This document shows positions 11,389-23,116 of a stretch of 64,000 nucleotides of DNA, in pieces. Positions within the stretch are counted from its first letter, which is position 1, and every line of letters begins with the position of its first letter. The DNA is taken from contig MU278367.1 of assembly GCA_022385755.1 (NCBI GenBank), positions 248,001 to 312,000 on the forward strand, read 5' to 3'. The stretch is from Trametopsis cervina. Lineage: Eukaryota > Basidiomycota > Agaricomycetes > Polyporales > Irpicaceae. A program made the position numbers and the translations under genes. The notes under the pieces were generated by a model. It was not told where the DNA came from and made no database searches. It was given only the letters and a program-made list of their open reading frames with translations.

Positions 11389-13135
11389 GACAAATTTGCC
11401 CTCGCACCCGGAACTCTTTTACCCACATTGCCCACATTTGCTGTTGTCGTCGCTCTCATCGTCGAGGCCGACCTCTCAAGTACTGGAGCCGTTCGTCTCT
11501 CCTTGCGGCCGTACTCTGGTATCCCCTCGACGCCTGGCTTGCATAAATCGCCAGGATATTGGACGACAACCCAGCACACAATTGTGCCACCGAGCACATC
11601 AGCCTCGCCTTATGACCCTCTCATGACTCCCTGGAATGATATCCATCCTACGTAATTTACCACCCGCTATTATTCACCCCGGGCCCCAGTAATATTCCCG
11701 CCAGACCTGCCAAGGACGCTGAAACAAGACGACGCCTTCGTGTTTGCCGGCCGCCCCTCCTGGAAGCCCTGCCTTTCCGCGCCGTTATCGTGTTGTTATT
11801 GACGACTACCGCACTGCATTAATGGATCGAATGACTTGCATGCGAATTGTTACGCTGTGTTTGTGCCCGCCCTACGCCGTTCGTCCTGCTGCCCCGGGAA
11901 AGACGGGCCGCGTCGTGCTCCATGTCCAATATCAAAGTTGCAAGCCGTCGCAAAAGGGCTGTGCGCATCGATGGCACGTGAGGGACGTGGACGTGCGTTG
12001 CGCGTGTTGGACGTCCCGCTCTCCCCGCTGCTCCACTCGCCGCCGCGGCGGACCTCGCCTGCCCTTCGAGGCGCGACACACACCCGAACACGATCGCGGC
12101 ATGCCTCTCTTCGCTTGCGCTACCACTGCCCGGGCGCGACATTCCGTATTTAATCGCTTGCTGTCCTCCGGATTCCCGACATATAGTCCTCCTCGACATT
12201 CCGCCTAGTTCGTCGTGGTCTCCTGCAGGTTGATCGCTGTTACTGCTTCATCCCAGCCCAACTCATCTAGCATATCCTAACTTAAAGAAACCCACAGAAA
12301 CCCAAATCCAAACGTTGCTATTCAACACACAACGCCTATCCTCTTACGCCTTGGTTACCTCCCGTCTCTCGCCAATATAGAATCCTGCAGCGTATCGGTC
12401 GCAATCGCTCCTGTCGCGCTCTCCTGCTCTTTCGCCACCATCTACCGTGTTATATCTGAAGACTCCTCCGCTCACATGCCATGCTCGGTGTTCGGCTAGC
12501 CCACTCGTTGGTCCCCGCTCACGGCCATCGGGCTTATACTCAATACTCAAATCATATCTTCTCTTCCATTTCACCTCGTCTCTCTTCGCCTGTCTCTCCT
12601 TTCCCCTATCACGCGGTTAATTACAGTCATCCCGTCGCGCCGTGCACTAGCAGTTTTCAGTACCATCAGCATCGCTTACCCCTGTTGTTTTCTGCTTGCT
12701 CTCCCAACTCTGTGTTTCATAAACATGTCGTTTCGTTTTGCTTCTGGTCGGGCGCGGCCATGATCGTATATAGCATCTCTCTCTCTCTCCGTTTTACGTC
12801 TTTCCGTCTGTGTCTTCTCTGTGGCTTTCGCCAGTACCTCTTTACTCACTAATATCACATCTTTTGCTTGATCTGCGCTGTGGTCTGATGTTCCGGGCAC
12901 GCTGTTGGCTTCTAGTCTGCGCGTGGTCCGATCGTCGTACGCTGCTAATAAGGTCGGGTTCGCTTATCAACATCGGTCGGCGAGAGTTCTTCGGTCATGG
13001 TCATTCGTGTCATCTTCTGTCATATGCCTGCAGTCTTTCAGCGTGCAGCACTAGTCCATGTTAGTAGGCGTGCTCAACACAGCGATATCCTATCGGGGAA
13101 GCGTCTGGGAGATCATCAAGCGCTGTATGTACATC
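11389..13135. other. gene-free pyrimidine-rich stretch
   Basis: About 1.75 kb between the Hsp20-like gene and tRNA-Val. The plus strand is rich in C and T, with CT runs near 12540-12620 and 12775-12830. Open frames (11428-11655, 11744-12208, 12481-12852) are simple-composition and show no domain or splice logic. It may include a long 3' UTR of the upstream gene or a non-coding transcript. Nothing firmer can be supported. Confidence 0.4.
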
Positions 13136-13209
13136 GGGTCGATGGCGTAGTTGGTTATCGCATCTGTCTAACACACAGAAGGTCCTCAGTTCGAGCCTGG
13201 GTCGACTCA
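13136..13209 (+). tRNA. tRNA-Val (anticodon AAC)
   Basis: 74 nt fold as a cloverleaf. The acceptor stem GGGTCGA pairs with TCGACTC (one G-T), the D arm is GCG...CGC, the anticodon stem TCTGT/ACAGA holds the loop CTAACAC with anticodon AAC, and the T arm CTCAG/CTGGG holds loop TTCGAGC. There is no intron. A T4 run lies about 25 nt downstream. An identical copy sits at 31858-31931 on the other strand. Confidence 0.95.
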
Positions 13210-13345
13210 TTATTATGCCGTACCATGGATGCGTTTATTTTGCAAACCTGTTATATAGGGACGGCAAACTCCGTGCAAGCTATCACTCTGATCTTATAGT
13301 CTAAACCTGCAGATTCATATATTTGTACTCATTCAAACCAACACA

Positions 13346-14145
13346 ATGTCTACGAGTGATGATACGTGAGTGCGACGTGAATTGTAGGACAGTCTACCCT
13401 GAAACCTCCGCTGAACGTGTACCATAGCTGCATCTTCTGTGCGATCGTCAAGGGTTCGCAATCTTATCTACTCTCAGCGCGATGCTCCTGATTTGTGAAC
13501 CAAGGAGCCATCCCTGCGTTCAAGGTCTATGAGACCGAACACAGGTGATCCTCCTAGCTAATTCTGGCCGTACGTCCGACTGATGAGGTACCCGAAACCC
13601 TGCTAGTCTCGCTTTCCTCGATATCAGCCCGGTCTCCGAGGGGCATACGCAGGTCATCCCGAAATGTGCGTGGGATAGTACCACGCAGTACTCGAACGTT
13701 AACGTCGCGGTCCGGTCTGATTCTGGGTGTAGATCATGCGAAAACGTTACTAGATATGCCGGATGAGTACCTCGCCGATATAGGGCCTGTGGTGAAGAAG
13801 ATCGCAAAGGCGACCGGTGCAGAGCAATACAATATACTGCAGGTATGTCAATCAGATAAACAACACTATTTTGAGGAATAAGCATTTACACTGCGTTACT
13901 TCACTGTCAGAACAACGGAAAGCTTGCTTTCCAGGTAGGTCTCCAGTTTATGCAGAGTGAGGGGCGTATGGCTGACCTTCGAGAAATATTCTTGTTAGCA
14001 CGTCGACCACGTGCACTTCCACGTCATTCCAAAGCCTGACGAGAAGCAGGGACTTGTCATCACTGTCGACGAGAACTGGCCTGCTCGGCAAGCTACCAAA
14101 CAAGACCTGGCTAAAACCTTGGAAAATATGAAGTCGCGTCTATAG
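13346..14145 (+). CDS. HNT1: HIT-family (Hint-type) nucleotide hydrolase
   Basis: Seven exons (13346-13365, 13428-13453, 13505-13544, 13607-13665, 13733-13842, 13911-13934, 13999-14145) join to 141 residues. The start is MSTSDDTCIFCAIVKGAIP, with the CxxC-like CIFC of Hint proteins. The middle reads LAFLDISPVSEGHTQVIPK, and the active-site HIT motif is HVDHVHFHVIPK. The catalytic histidine is the middle one of HVHFH. The family hydrolyses AMP- or GMP-linked phosphoramidates such as aminoacyl-AMP by-products; budding-yeast Hnt1 is the closest named relative. The sixth exon is a 24-nt microexon coding NNGKLAFQ. The gene has six introns in 800 bp, dense even for this window. Confidence 0.93.
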
Positions 14146-14486
14146 TTCCACGAGATGATAGCCAACCAGCTGGGCTGATTTTAAGTCAATGTGCGATATA
14201 TAGTCATTTATGAGGACATGTATGAGGCCAGGGCTCGGGGAGCGAACGCGAGAATTGACACCGTTTGGTGGCAGCTCACTGGAAAGCGGCGGCGCTCATC
14301 CACGCATCCCTTTTACGGGGCTTAGTCAGCATACGTTCGACGCGTGAAGTGGCCACAATATTTTGTGCGCGTACACACACTGCACGGTACTCTGTACAAA
14401 TTCCCCTGTCCCTCGTTCCATCAGGCCCCATTCCGCCGACACTCGCAGCCTTTATTGTGCTCTGAGGACCAGTCGCGTAAGCTGCG
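14146..14486. other. intergenic, HIT gene to RSE1
   Basis: 341 bp between two plus-strand genes. It should contain the 3' flank of the HIT gene and the RSE1 promoter. I see no further gene or defined motif. Confidence 0.4.
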
Positions 14487-17400
14487 ATGCATCTTTATAA
14501 CCTGACGCTCCAGCCGCCAACTGCAATCACCCAGGCTATCGTCGGCAATTTCTCTGGAGCAAGGCAGCAGGAGATCATTGTCTCTCGGGGGACGCGGTTG
14601 GAGCTGCTAAGACCAGATGTTCAGACTGGAAAGGTATCTACTGTCATTGCGAGTGATGTCTTTGGGTCCATTCGCTCGCTTGCGGCGTTCCGCTTGACTG
14701 GAGGGACGAAAGGTGCGTGTCAAGTGACATTGTGTTTTCCATGGTTGTTGACGCGTACAGGACAGATTATGCCATTGTCAGCTCTGACTCTGGTCGCATT
14801 GTCATCCTCGACTATGACCCGAAAACAAGCAGCTTCGTGAAGCTGCATCAGGAGACGTACGGCAAATCTGGCTCGCGTCGTATCGTTCCGGGGCAATATC
14901 TGGCTGTGGACCCGAAAGGAAGGAGTGTCATGGTTGCTGCGGTGGAGAAGGCGAAGCTGGTGTACATTTTGAATCGGGATGCCGCCGCGAACCTCACAAT
15001 ATCGTCTCCGCTGGAGGCGCATAAGAACAACGCCATCATCCACCATATAGTTGGTCTGGATGTTGGCTTTGAGAACCCCACATTTGCTGCGCTGGAAGTG
15101 GACTATTCAGAGTCGGACCAGGATCCTTCAGGCGAGGCGTTCAACAACGCGGAAAAGGTACGCCGGTCGCTCAATATTCGTGGTCTTTAGTGCTCATATT
15201 CGTTCCGTCACCAAGATGTTGACCTACTACGAACTGGATCTGGGTCTGAACCATGTCGTCCGCAAATGGAGCGAACCGACCGACCCTCGCGCGAACCTTC
15301 TCGTGCAGGTTCCCGGCGGTCAAATGGCCTCCTCTGACCGGTTTGACGGGCCTTCTGGTGTGTTAGTTTGCTGTGAGGACCATATTATCTATAGACATAT
15401 GGATGCACCCCAGCACCGCATTCCGATCCCGCGGAGACGCCACCCGTTGGAGGACACAGAGCGTGGTATTATCATTACCGCTGCCGTCATGCACAAGATG
15501 AAGGTAAGCAGCTTTGATGAGTTTCGTGTGAGGTGTACGTATTGAAGTTGTGACTATACAGGGCGCGTTCTTCTTCCTTCTTCAGAGTGAAGAGGGCGAT
15601 TTGTACAAAGTGACCATCGAGCACGACGAACAAGACGTCCGTGCTGTGAAGATCAAGTACTTCGACACAGTCCCTATCGCGTCGAGTCTCTCTATTCTGA
15701 AGTCAGGTTTCCTGTTCGTTGCAGCGGAGTTTGGAAATCAGTGAGCATTGCACCGCACTCTCCTCCATTCATTTTATTGATGCGTCTGTAGTCAACTCTA
15801 CCAGTTCCAGAAGCTCGGTGACGACGACAATGAGCCAGAATTCTCCTCCACCTCGTACCCCTCATTTGGCATGGCAGACCCGACCGCTCCGCTTCCTCGC
15901 GCGTACTTCCAGCCCCGAGGACTGGACAACTTGACGTTGGTCGATGAGCTGGAGTCTCTTGACCCTATTATCGACGCAAAGGTTCTGAATATCCTCCCGA
16001 ACTCGGACTCGCCACAAATATTTGCTGCATGTGGTCGTGGCCCAAGAAGTTCGCTGAGAATGCTTCGTCACGGTCTTGATGTTGAAGAGGTTGTCAGCTC
16101 AGATTTGCCTGGTATACCGAATGCCGTATGGACAACGAAGATCAAAGAAGATGGTGAGCTTAAGCCCAACATCGTCATCAACATGTACTAATAGTATTGT
16201 AGATGCGTTCGATTCGTACATCATCTTGTCGTTCGTCAACGGTACCCTGGTGCTCAGTATCGGAGAGACTATCGAGGAGGTCCAGGACACAGGTTTCTTG
16301 TCGTCAGCTCCGACGCTTGCTGTCCAGCAGATTGGTGCCGACGCGCTCCTCCAGGTTCACCCGCACGGTATTCGACATGTTCTTGCTGATCGCCGAGTCA
16401 ACGAATGGCGAGTCCCGCAAGGGAAGACTATCGTCAGTGCTACGACAAACAAGCGTCAAGTCGTTGTGGCGTTGAGTTCTGCGGAGTTGGTGTACTTCGA
16501 ACTGGATCTTGACGGTCAGTTGAACGAGTATCAAGACCGGAAAGCTATGGGCAGTACCGTTTTGGCTCTGAGCATAGCAGAGGTCCCAGAAGGAAGGCAG
16601 CGAACTCCTTACTTGGTGAGTCATATTGTCACCCATTTTCTACTGCATCGAGGAGCTCATCCACATCTCAGGCTGTTGGATGTGAAGACCAAACTGTCCG
16701 AATAGTGTCCTTAGACCCTGAGAGCACACTCGAAACAATCAGTTTGCAAGCTCTGACTGCGCCTCCGTCTGCGATCTGTATCGCGGATATGCTCGATGCT
16801 GGTATCAATAAGATATCGCCGACAACGTTCGTCAACATTGGTCTGCAGAATGGTGTCTTGCTTCGTACAGTGCTCGATCCTATCAATGGTCAGCTGACAG
16901 ACACACGAACACGGTACGTACTACAGGTACATCTACATATGAAAGCCATTTATTTACACCTCGTGCCAGATTCTTGGGTACTCGACCTATACGACTTATC
17001 CGAGTCGCCATACAACGCAACCCCGGTATTCTTGCGCTATCTTCACGATCGTGGCTCAACTACACATACCAAAACCTCATGCACTTCACACCACTCATCT
17101 TCGAGAACCTTGACTACGCTTGGAGTTTCTCCGCGGAGCTGTGTCCTGAGGGTCTCATCGGTATCTCCGGTAGTGTGCTAAGGTCGGTTGACATTCGATG
17201 TATTGCTTGTACGGCCCTCTTGCTGACTTTACGTGAAGGATCTTCCAGATACCGAAATTGGGCACGAAGTTGAAACAAGATGCCATCCCTCTTTCATACA
17301 CGCCGCGAAAACTAATAACCCATCCAGCCAACGGATACTTCTACATGATCGAGGGCGACCACCGTGTAATGGGAGAGGAAGCCGCAGCTGCAAAGCTCGA

Positions 17401-18776
17401 TGAAATAGTAAGCTGACATGTTTCTACTGCAAGATGATTATTCACATGCGATTGCTACAGCGACAAAAAGGCCACAAGATAGATGAAGACCTACTAAATC
17501 TTTCTCCTGAGCTCTTCGGCCGACCAAAAGCCCCGGCGGGGACGTGGGCATCGGGCATTCGGATCATCGATCCTGTGAATGTGAGCCAGTGTCTACCTTC
17601 TGTCTGTCCGAATTGGGAGTTGACGTAGTATTGCAGGCCAGCACAGTGAACTTTATCCCGCTTGATAACAACGAAGCCGCTTTCTCGATCGCTGTCGTCT
17701 CCTTCGCCGCCAGAGGGGGTGAACAAATGCTTGTTGTAGGCACCGCTAAGGACACATTCCTTGCACCGCGTTCTTGCAGTTCTGGCTATCTAAGGACGTA
17801 TCGCATATTGAACGATGGGCGAGAGCTGGAACTTTTGCACAAAGTGAGAGAACCTTATTATCCACGGAATGGCTATTCACCACCTTTGTTAGACCGAGAC
17901 AAATGATGTTCCCCTAGCTATTATTGGCTTCCAAGGACGACTTGTTGCCGGCGTTGGTAAAGCCTTGCGACTGTATGACATGGGTAAGAAAAAGCTGCTG
18001 CGGAAAGTAGAGAACAAGGTTCGTCAAGTGCTTTCTCACCGGAGACTATGATATTCACCGCATATCTTCAGACTTTCTCATCCGCAATCGTTACCCTGTC
18101 CACTCAGGGGTCGCGTCTCATTGTCGGTGACATGCAAGAATCTATATTCTTTGCCGTCTATAAGCCTCCGGAAAACCGTCTTCTAGTATTCGCGGACGAT
18201 TCACAACCTCGATGGATCTCTTCCGCAACCATGGTGGACTACAACACCGTCGCTGCGGGTGATCGCTTCGGAAACGTCTTTGTGAATCGCTTGGATGCCA
18301 AAATCTCTGACCAAGTCGACGACGACCCAACAGGTGCTGGCATTCTTCACGAGAAGGGCATTTTGGCGGGTGCGCCACATAAAACTGAGATGCTTGCTCA
18401 CTACCACGTGGGGGACATCGTGACCTCCATAAACAAGGTGTCTCTCGTCGCTGGAGGACGTGAGGTTCTCCTGTACACGGGGCTTCACGGAACTATTGGG
18501 ATCCTGGTGCCCTTCATATCAAAGGAGGACGTCGACTTTATCTCCACTCTCGAGCAACACATGCGCACTGAGCAAGGGAGTCTGGTGGGTCGTGATCATT
18601 TGGCCTGGCGTGGATACTATGTGCCGGTGAAGGCGGTGGTAGATGGGGATTTATGCGAGACGTTTGCGCGGTTACCGGCGACGAAACAAAGCTCCATTGC
18701 TGGGGAGCTCGACAGGACGGTTGGCGAGGTACTGAAGAAGCTTGAACAGCTTCGTGTTACTGCTAGTGGTTTCTGA
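14487..18776 (+). CDS. RSE1: splicing factor 3b subunit 3 (SF3B3/Rse1)
   Basis: U2 snRNP SF3b subunit, a triple beta-propeller scaffold that helps hold the branch-point complex. The start [20 protein letters not shown] and the segments [71 protein letters not shown] and [14 protein letters not shown] are close to the family consensus. [27 protein letters not shown] (shown in parts) follows near 15660-15740. The C-terminus [31 protein letters not shown] and [20 protein letters not shown] places the last exon at 18048-18776. Around a dozen small introns occur. It is about 1200 residues, as expected. The related DDB1 and CPSF160 are excluded by the N-terminal and C-terminal matches. Confidence 0.97.
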
Positions 18777-18994
18777 ATGTCTTTTTACTATGTTTATTCG
18801 ATGCAACGATTAGTATTGTCGTCTATAATGAATGTATTCCTCTACCCAGCCACTCGGTCGTTGCCGAAGACGCGTTCGAGACGCGACGCGTGAGATCACC
18901 CTTCAGTAAACGCGTCTTGGACTTGGACTCTCATGTCGTGCTTCATGAAAGCTTTGTTCATGATTTTGTACAGCCACCAGCACTTATTCACCTC

Positions 18995-21900
18995 ATGAGA
19001 GTCTTGTGTGTTGCGGAAAAGCCGTCAATCGCCAGGTCCATAACACAAATTTTGTCCGGAGGCCAGTTCACCACCGTGAGTACCAGAGTATCTGCCCTTG
19101 CTTCCCACATCTTGAAAGCAGTCGTAGCGTCCTAGTCCAAGCAGATACATCAAGAATTTTGACTTTAACTATCCATACACCAATTCGCAGTATACCGTCA
19201 CCTCCGTTACAGGACATCTATTAGAACATGACTTCGACTCCGTTTACTCGTCTTGGCGATCATGCGACCCATTCGACCTTTTCGACGCCCCTGTACATCC
19301 CACGGTCAAGACAGAGTCTCAGGCCATCGCACGAAATCTCACGAACGAGTCAAGACGCGCACAGACACTCATGATATGGACGGATTGCGACCGTGAGGGG
19401 GAGAATATCGGTGCGGAAATCATGGAGGTCTGTAGGAAGTCAAACAGGACTATTGCAGTGCGCAGAGCAAGATTTAGTGCTATCATCGCCCAGTAAGCCC
19501 CGGTGGTTCTGGCCTCTCCCTTTCTCTTCTCATCCCGTGTAGGCAGATACACAATGCTGCGCAACATCCTGTTAACCTCGACATGGCTCAGGCAAATGCC
19601 GTGGAGGCTCGCATTATCCTGGACCTTCGTATCGGTGCTGCATTCACCCGCATGCAGACCTTGGCACTTCAGGCCCGCTTCCAGCAGCTCAAAGAAGTGA
19701 TATCTTACGGACCTTGTCAGTTTCCTACCCTCGGCTTTGTGGTATCACGGTACAATCAAGTCAAAGCCTTTCGACCAGAGACTTTCTGGTATATCTATTT
19801 ATCTTTGCAACAAGACGGTGAGGCAGGGGAGACTCCGTTCACTTGGAGAAGAGGGCATATATTTGACCCTGAAGTCGCTATTGCTCTCTATCAGCATGTC
19901 CTTGACCGTCCTGTAGCTCGAGTATCAAAGGTGACTCAGAAGGACACCAAGAAATGGTACTGTCTACTCTTCAAAGCCTTCGTATTATATCTGAAACGCG
20001 ACAGGAAACCCCTACCGCTTACGACCGTGGATTTACAGAAAGCAGGCTCACGGATTCTCAAGATTTCGCCCAAGAAAGTGCTGGACGTAAGTATATGCGT
20101 ATCTTCTTCCATACACAAGGTTGACTAGCAGCTCAGATCGCGGAGCATCTATATCAGCAGGGTTTCCTCTCATATCCCCGCACTGAAACGGATCAGTACG
20201 ACCCTCAGTTTGACTTCATGAGTCTTGTTGCAAAACAAGCTGTTGACCCGGCTTGGGGTCAGTTCGCCGCTGGGTAAGCCTCTGCGTCAAATCTACAATA
20301 GTCCACTATTCTGACACATATTCCAGCCTTCAGAACGGAAGGTTTAACCCGCCACGGCGAGGTCAGAAGAATGACAAAGCTCATCCGCCTATTCATCCAA
20401 CTGCGCATGCGGGCAACCTTGCAGGGGACGAAAAGAGGGTCTATGAATATATCACCCGCAGGTTTCTCGCTTCATGTTCCAAAGACGCCCTTGGCTGGGA
20501 GACTACCATCGACGTTGTATGCGGTGATGAGCAATTCTATGCATCAGGTACATATCTAATTTCTATATGCTATAGCACACTTACGATTATGCTATAGGAT
20601 TGATGGTTAGGGAGAGGAACTATCTCGACGTCTTTCCCTATGACAAGTGGTCTGACAAGGAGCTTCCCAACTTTGCGGAGGGCCAGACATTCATGCCGTC
20701 CGTTTGTGAATTAAAGGAAGGCCAGACATCTCGCCCTACTCTTCTTACCGAAGCCGATCTCGTCACTTTAATGGATAAGAATGGCATTGGTAAGACCAGT
20801 CTCTCATAGTTTGAGAGCCATTTCTCACAACTGCCCATATGACAGGTACCGACGCCACGATCGCTCAGCATATACAGACGATCATCGACCGCAGATATGT
20901 CATAGAGCGTATGCAGGGTGCCACAAAGTATCTCGTGCCGTCGACTCTGGGGATAGGCCTCGTGGAGGGATACAATGAGATCGGTTTTGACAGAAGTTTG
21001 AGCCGGCCGGAACTTCGACGTGAGGTCAGGCCCATTGATGCTCTTCATTTCATCGAACCCAACATATCTTTCCTCTTTCATTCTAGACCGAGCGTCAGAT
21101 GGTACAGATCTGTGAAGGCGAGAGAACCAAAAACGATATGCTTGTTGAGAACGTTGAGAAGTACAAGGAGATGTACATGAGGACAAGGCAGGAAATGAAC
21201 AGAATCATGACGGTGCGTTGCAGAGTGAATTTGATGTGCAACTCTAGCTGAAGTGAAGAGCAGTGCGTCGGAAATCGACTACAGGGAAACGAGGTTGATT
21301 TTGAAGCCGATTTTCTTGATATTGCTCCTGGCCTGCCTGTCAATGCGGTACGCGGAGGTAGAGGTGGTCGCGCCGGCAGGGCCAGGGCCCGAGGCGGCAG
21401 AGTCGGGGGTAGAGGCGGTCACAACGCTGGTGGTAACGTTAGTGGCGATGACAGCGATCAGGACAGCGACCAAGGGGGCGCGGGAAGAGGAAGAGGAGGG
21501 CGAGGTCGCCGTGCAACAAGAGGCGGCGCGTCTACCTCAGGACGGGGCAGAGGTGCCGCACCGCGACCGCCGCCCCCACCCCCGCCCGCGCCACCGCCTG
21601 CAATGCGACAACACGAGCTCCAAGATGATGAAATTGAAGGTGGGCTAGATCTATCAAAGTTGATATGTGTCGCTCATTGCTACCCTTTTGGCCTTGCCAG
21701 CGTTCTTTGGCGATGATCTACCGATACCTCCGCCGTCTCCTCCTCGTGTCGTCTCAAGACCACCTTTGTCCTCTTCCAGGTCGTTGCCAGCATCTGCTGC
21801 ACCGCAGCGAGCAGCTCGAGCTCCTGTACCAGCTCTCGCCGCCCCCGGGGAAGTGTTCTGTGATTGTCAAGTACCTGCTGTTATCCGCACAGTACAAAGG

Positions 21901-22768
21901 GAGACCAACAACAAAGGAAGGCAATTCTATACATGCAGTCAAGATGGTAGTTGTGGGTTCTTCCAATGGTTGGACGAACCAAGAGCTGCACCCGCTCCTC
22001 CCCCACGATCGCGAACTATGCCTTCCGCCTCGTCGTTAAACGTTGCCGACCTTTCGGCTGAAAAGACATGCTCTTGTGAGCCTCCGGCGCGAGCTGCTTT
22101 CCGGGAGGTCATAAAGGACGGCCCCAATAAGGGTCGTCATTTCTATACATGTAGAAAGCCTCAAGGCTCCCAGTGTGGATTCTTTGAGTGGGCCGACGAA
22201 GGGGAGGGGGCTCAACCTCCCCCACCACCACCAGCGAACAATGACCGAACTTGCTTTAAGGTATATGCGTTTTCCCCCCATATGTCTGTGATACTCATGA
22301 ATACCCGATTTCAGTGTGGACAGCCAGGTCATTGGGCTAACGGTACGCTCTATGTCGCCACGTTTCATATCTTGTACTCAAGTGTTATATAGCATGTCCT
22401 GGAGGCGGAGACGCGGGTGGTGGTCGCGGTGGTAGCGGCTCGAGAAACTACAATGCCACTACTCGAAATAACTCTGCTCCAACACCAGGTACTTGCTTCA
22501 AGTGCGGAGAGGAGGGTCATTATAGCAACGGTGAGAGTGGCTACCTCACACTGGAACTCTCGTCTGACTGTGTCTTTCGCGTCCTGATATAGCTTGCCCT
22601 GGTGGAGGCGCTGGTAGTGGTGGAAAGACCTCTGGTTTGAAGCGCAAAGCTTCGAAATCAAGCCTAAGGGGCCAATCTAAGAAACCCCGCGGTCGAGGTA
22701 CAGGGACAAGAGGGCGACCGAGAAAGAGGTCAAATAATGCGGACGATGATATGGACATGGGATACTAA
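18995..22768 (+). CDS. TOP3: DNA topoisomerase III with GRF and CCHC zinc-finger tail
   Basis: Type IA topoisomerase that, with an RecQ helicase and Rmi1, dissolves double Holliday junctions. MRVLCVAEKPSIARSITQIL opens the TOPRIM domain and its acidic centre is WTDCDREGENIG. Further core motifs are QANAVEARIILDLRIGAAF, YGPCQFPTLGFVVSRY and the catalytic tyrosine in LSYPRTETDQYDP (near 20170). After the core come an Arg-Gly-rich stretch (about 21345-21560), a poly-Pro run, two GRF zinc fingers (CDCQVPA...YTCSQDGSCGFFQW and CSCEPPA...YTCRKPQGSQCGFFEW), two CCHC knuckles (CGQPGHWANACP, CFKCGEEGHYSNACP) and a basic tail. Budding-yeast Top3 lacks these fingers, whereas animal and plant TOP3-alpha carry similar ones. 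At least ten introns are present. Stop at 22766-22768. Confidence 0.95.
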
Positions 22769-23116
22769 CATGCGCGCACTGCCGCTTATTTTCTTGCTGT
22801 CTATCTGCTATCGTGGATTATGGATTATTTAGCTGTAGAGTAGTTTCCGATAATTTGTTCTTTAGCCCCGCGGAGGTCCGCTAAACATATGTTGTACCAT
22901 CTCAATAAACGAAGTCTTAGTGTGATCAAACAAGAGGTGTGCGTGTAGTGTAATTCTAGAACTGTAGCGTACACAATTGAGGGTATCTCAGCGCGCATGT
23001 ACAATAGTAAACATAAAGAGAAGACAGGTGCGTAGTCCGTAGAAGATAGTCGTAAAAATGGCGCAGTGTACATTGTTCAACAGTCCATGTAATAGTCCGA
23101 ATAGTCCAAATAGTTC
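22769..23116. other. convergent 3' region between TOP3 and glyoxal oxidase
   Basis: About 350 bp, AT-richer than its neighbours, lying between two converging stop codons. It presumably holds both polyadenylation regions. No gene seen. Confidence 0.4.

Noticed and set aside
12481..12852. 123-residue plus-strand open frame in the pyrimidine-rich block
   Set aside because: Ser/Phe/Leu-rich text follows directly from CT-rich DNA; no domain, splice partner or start context.
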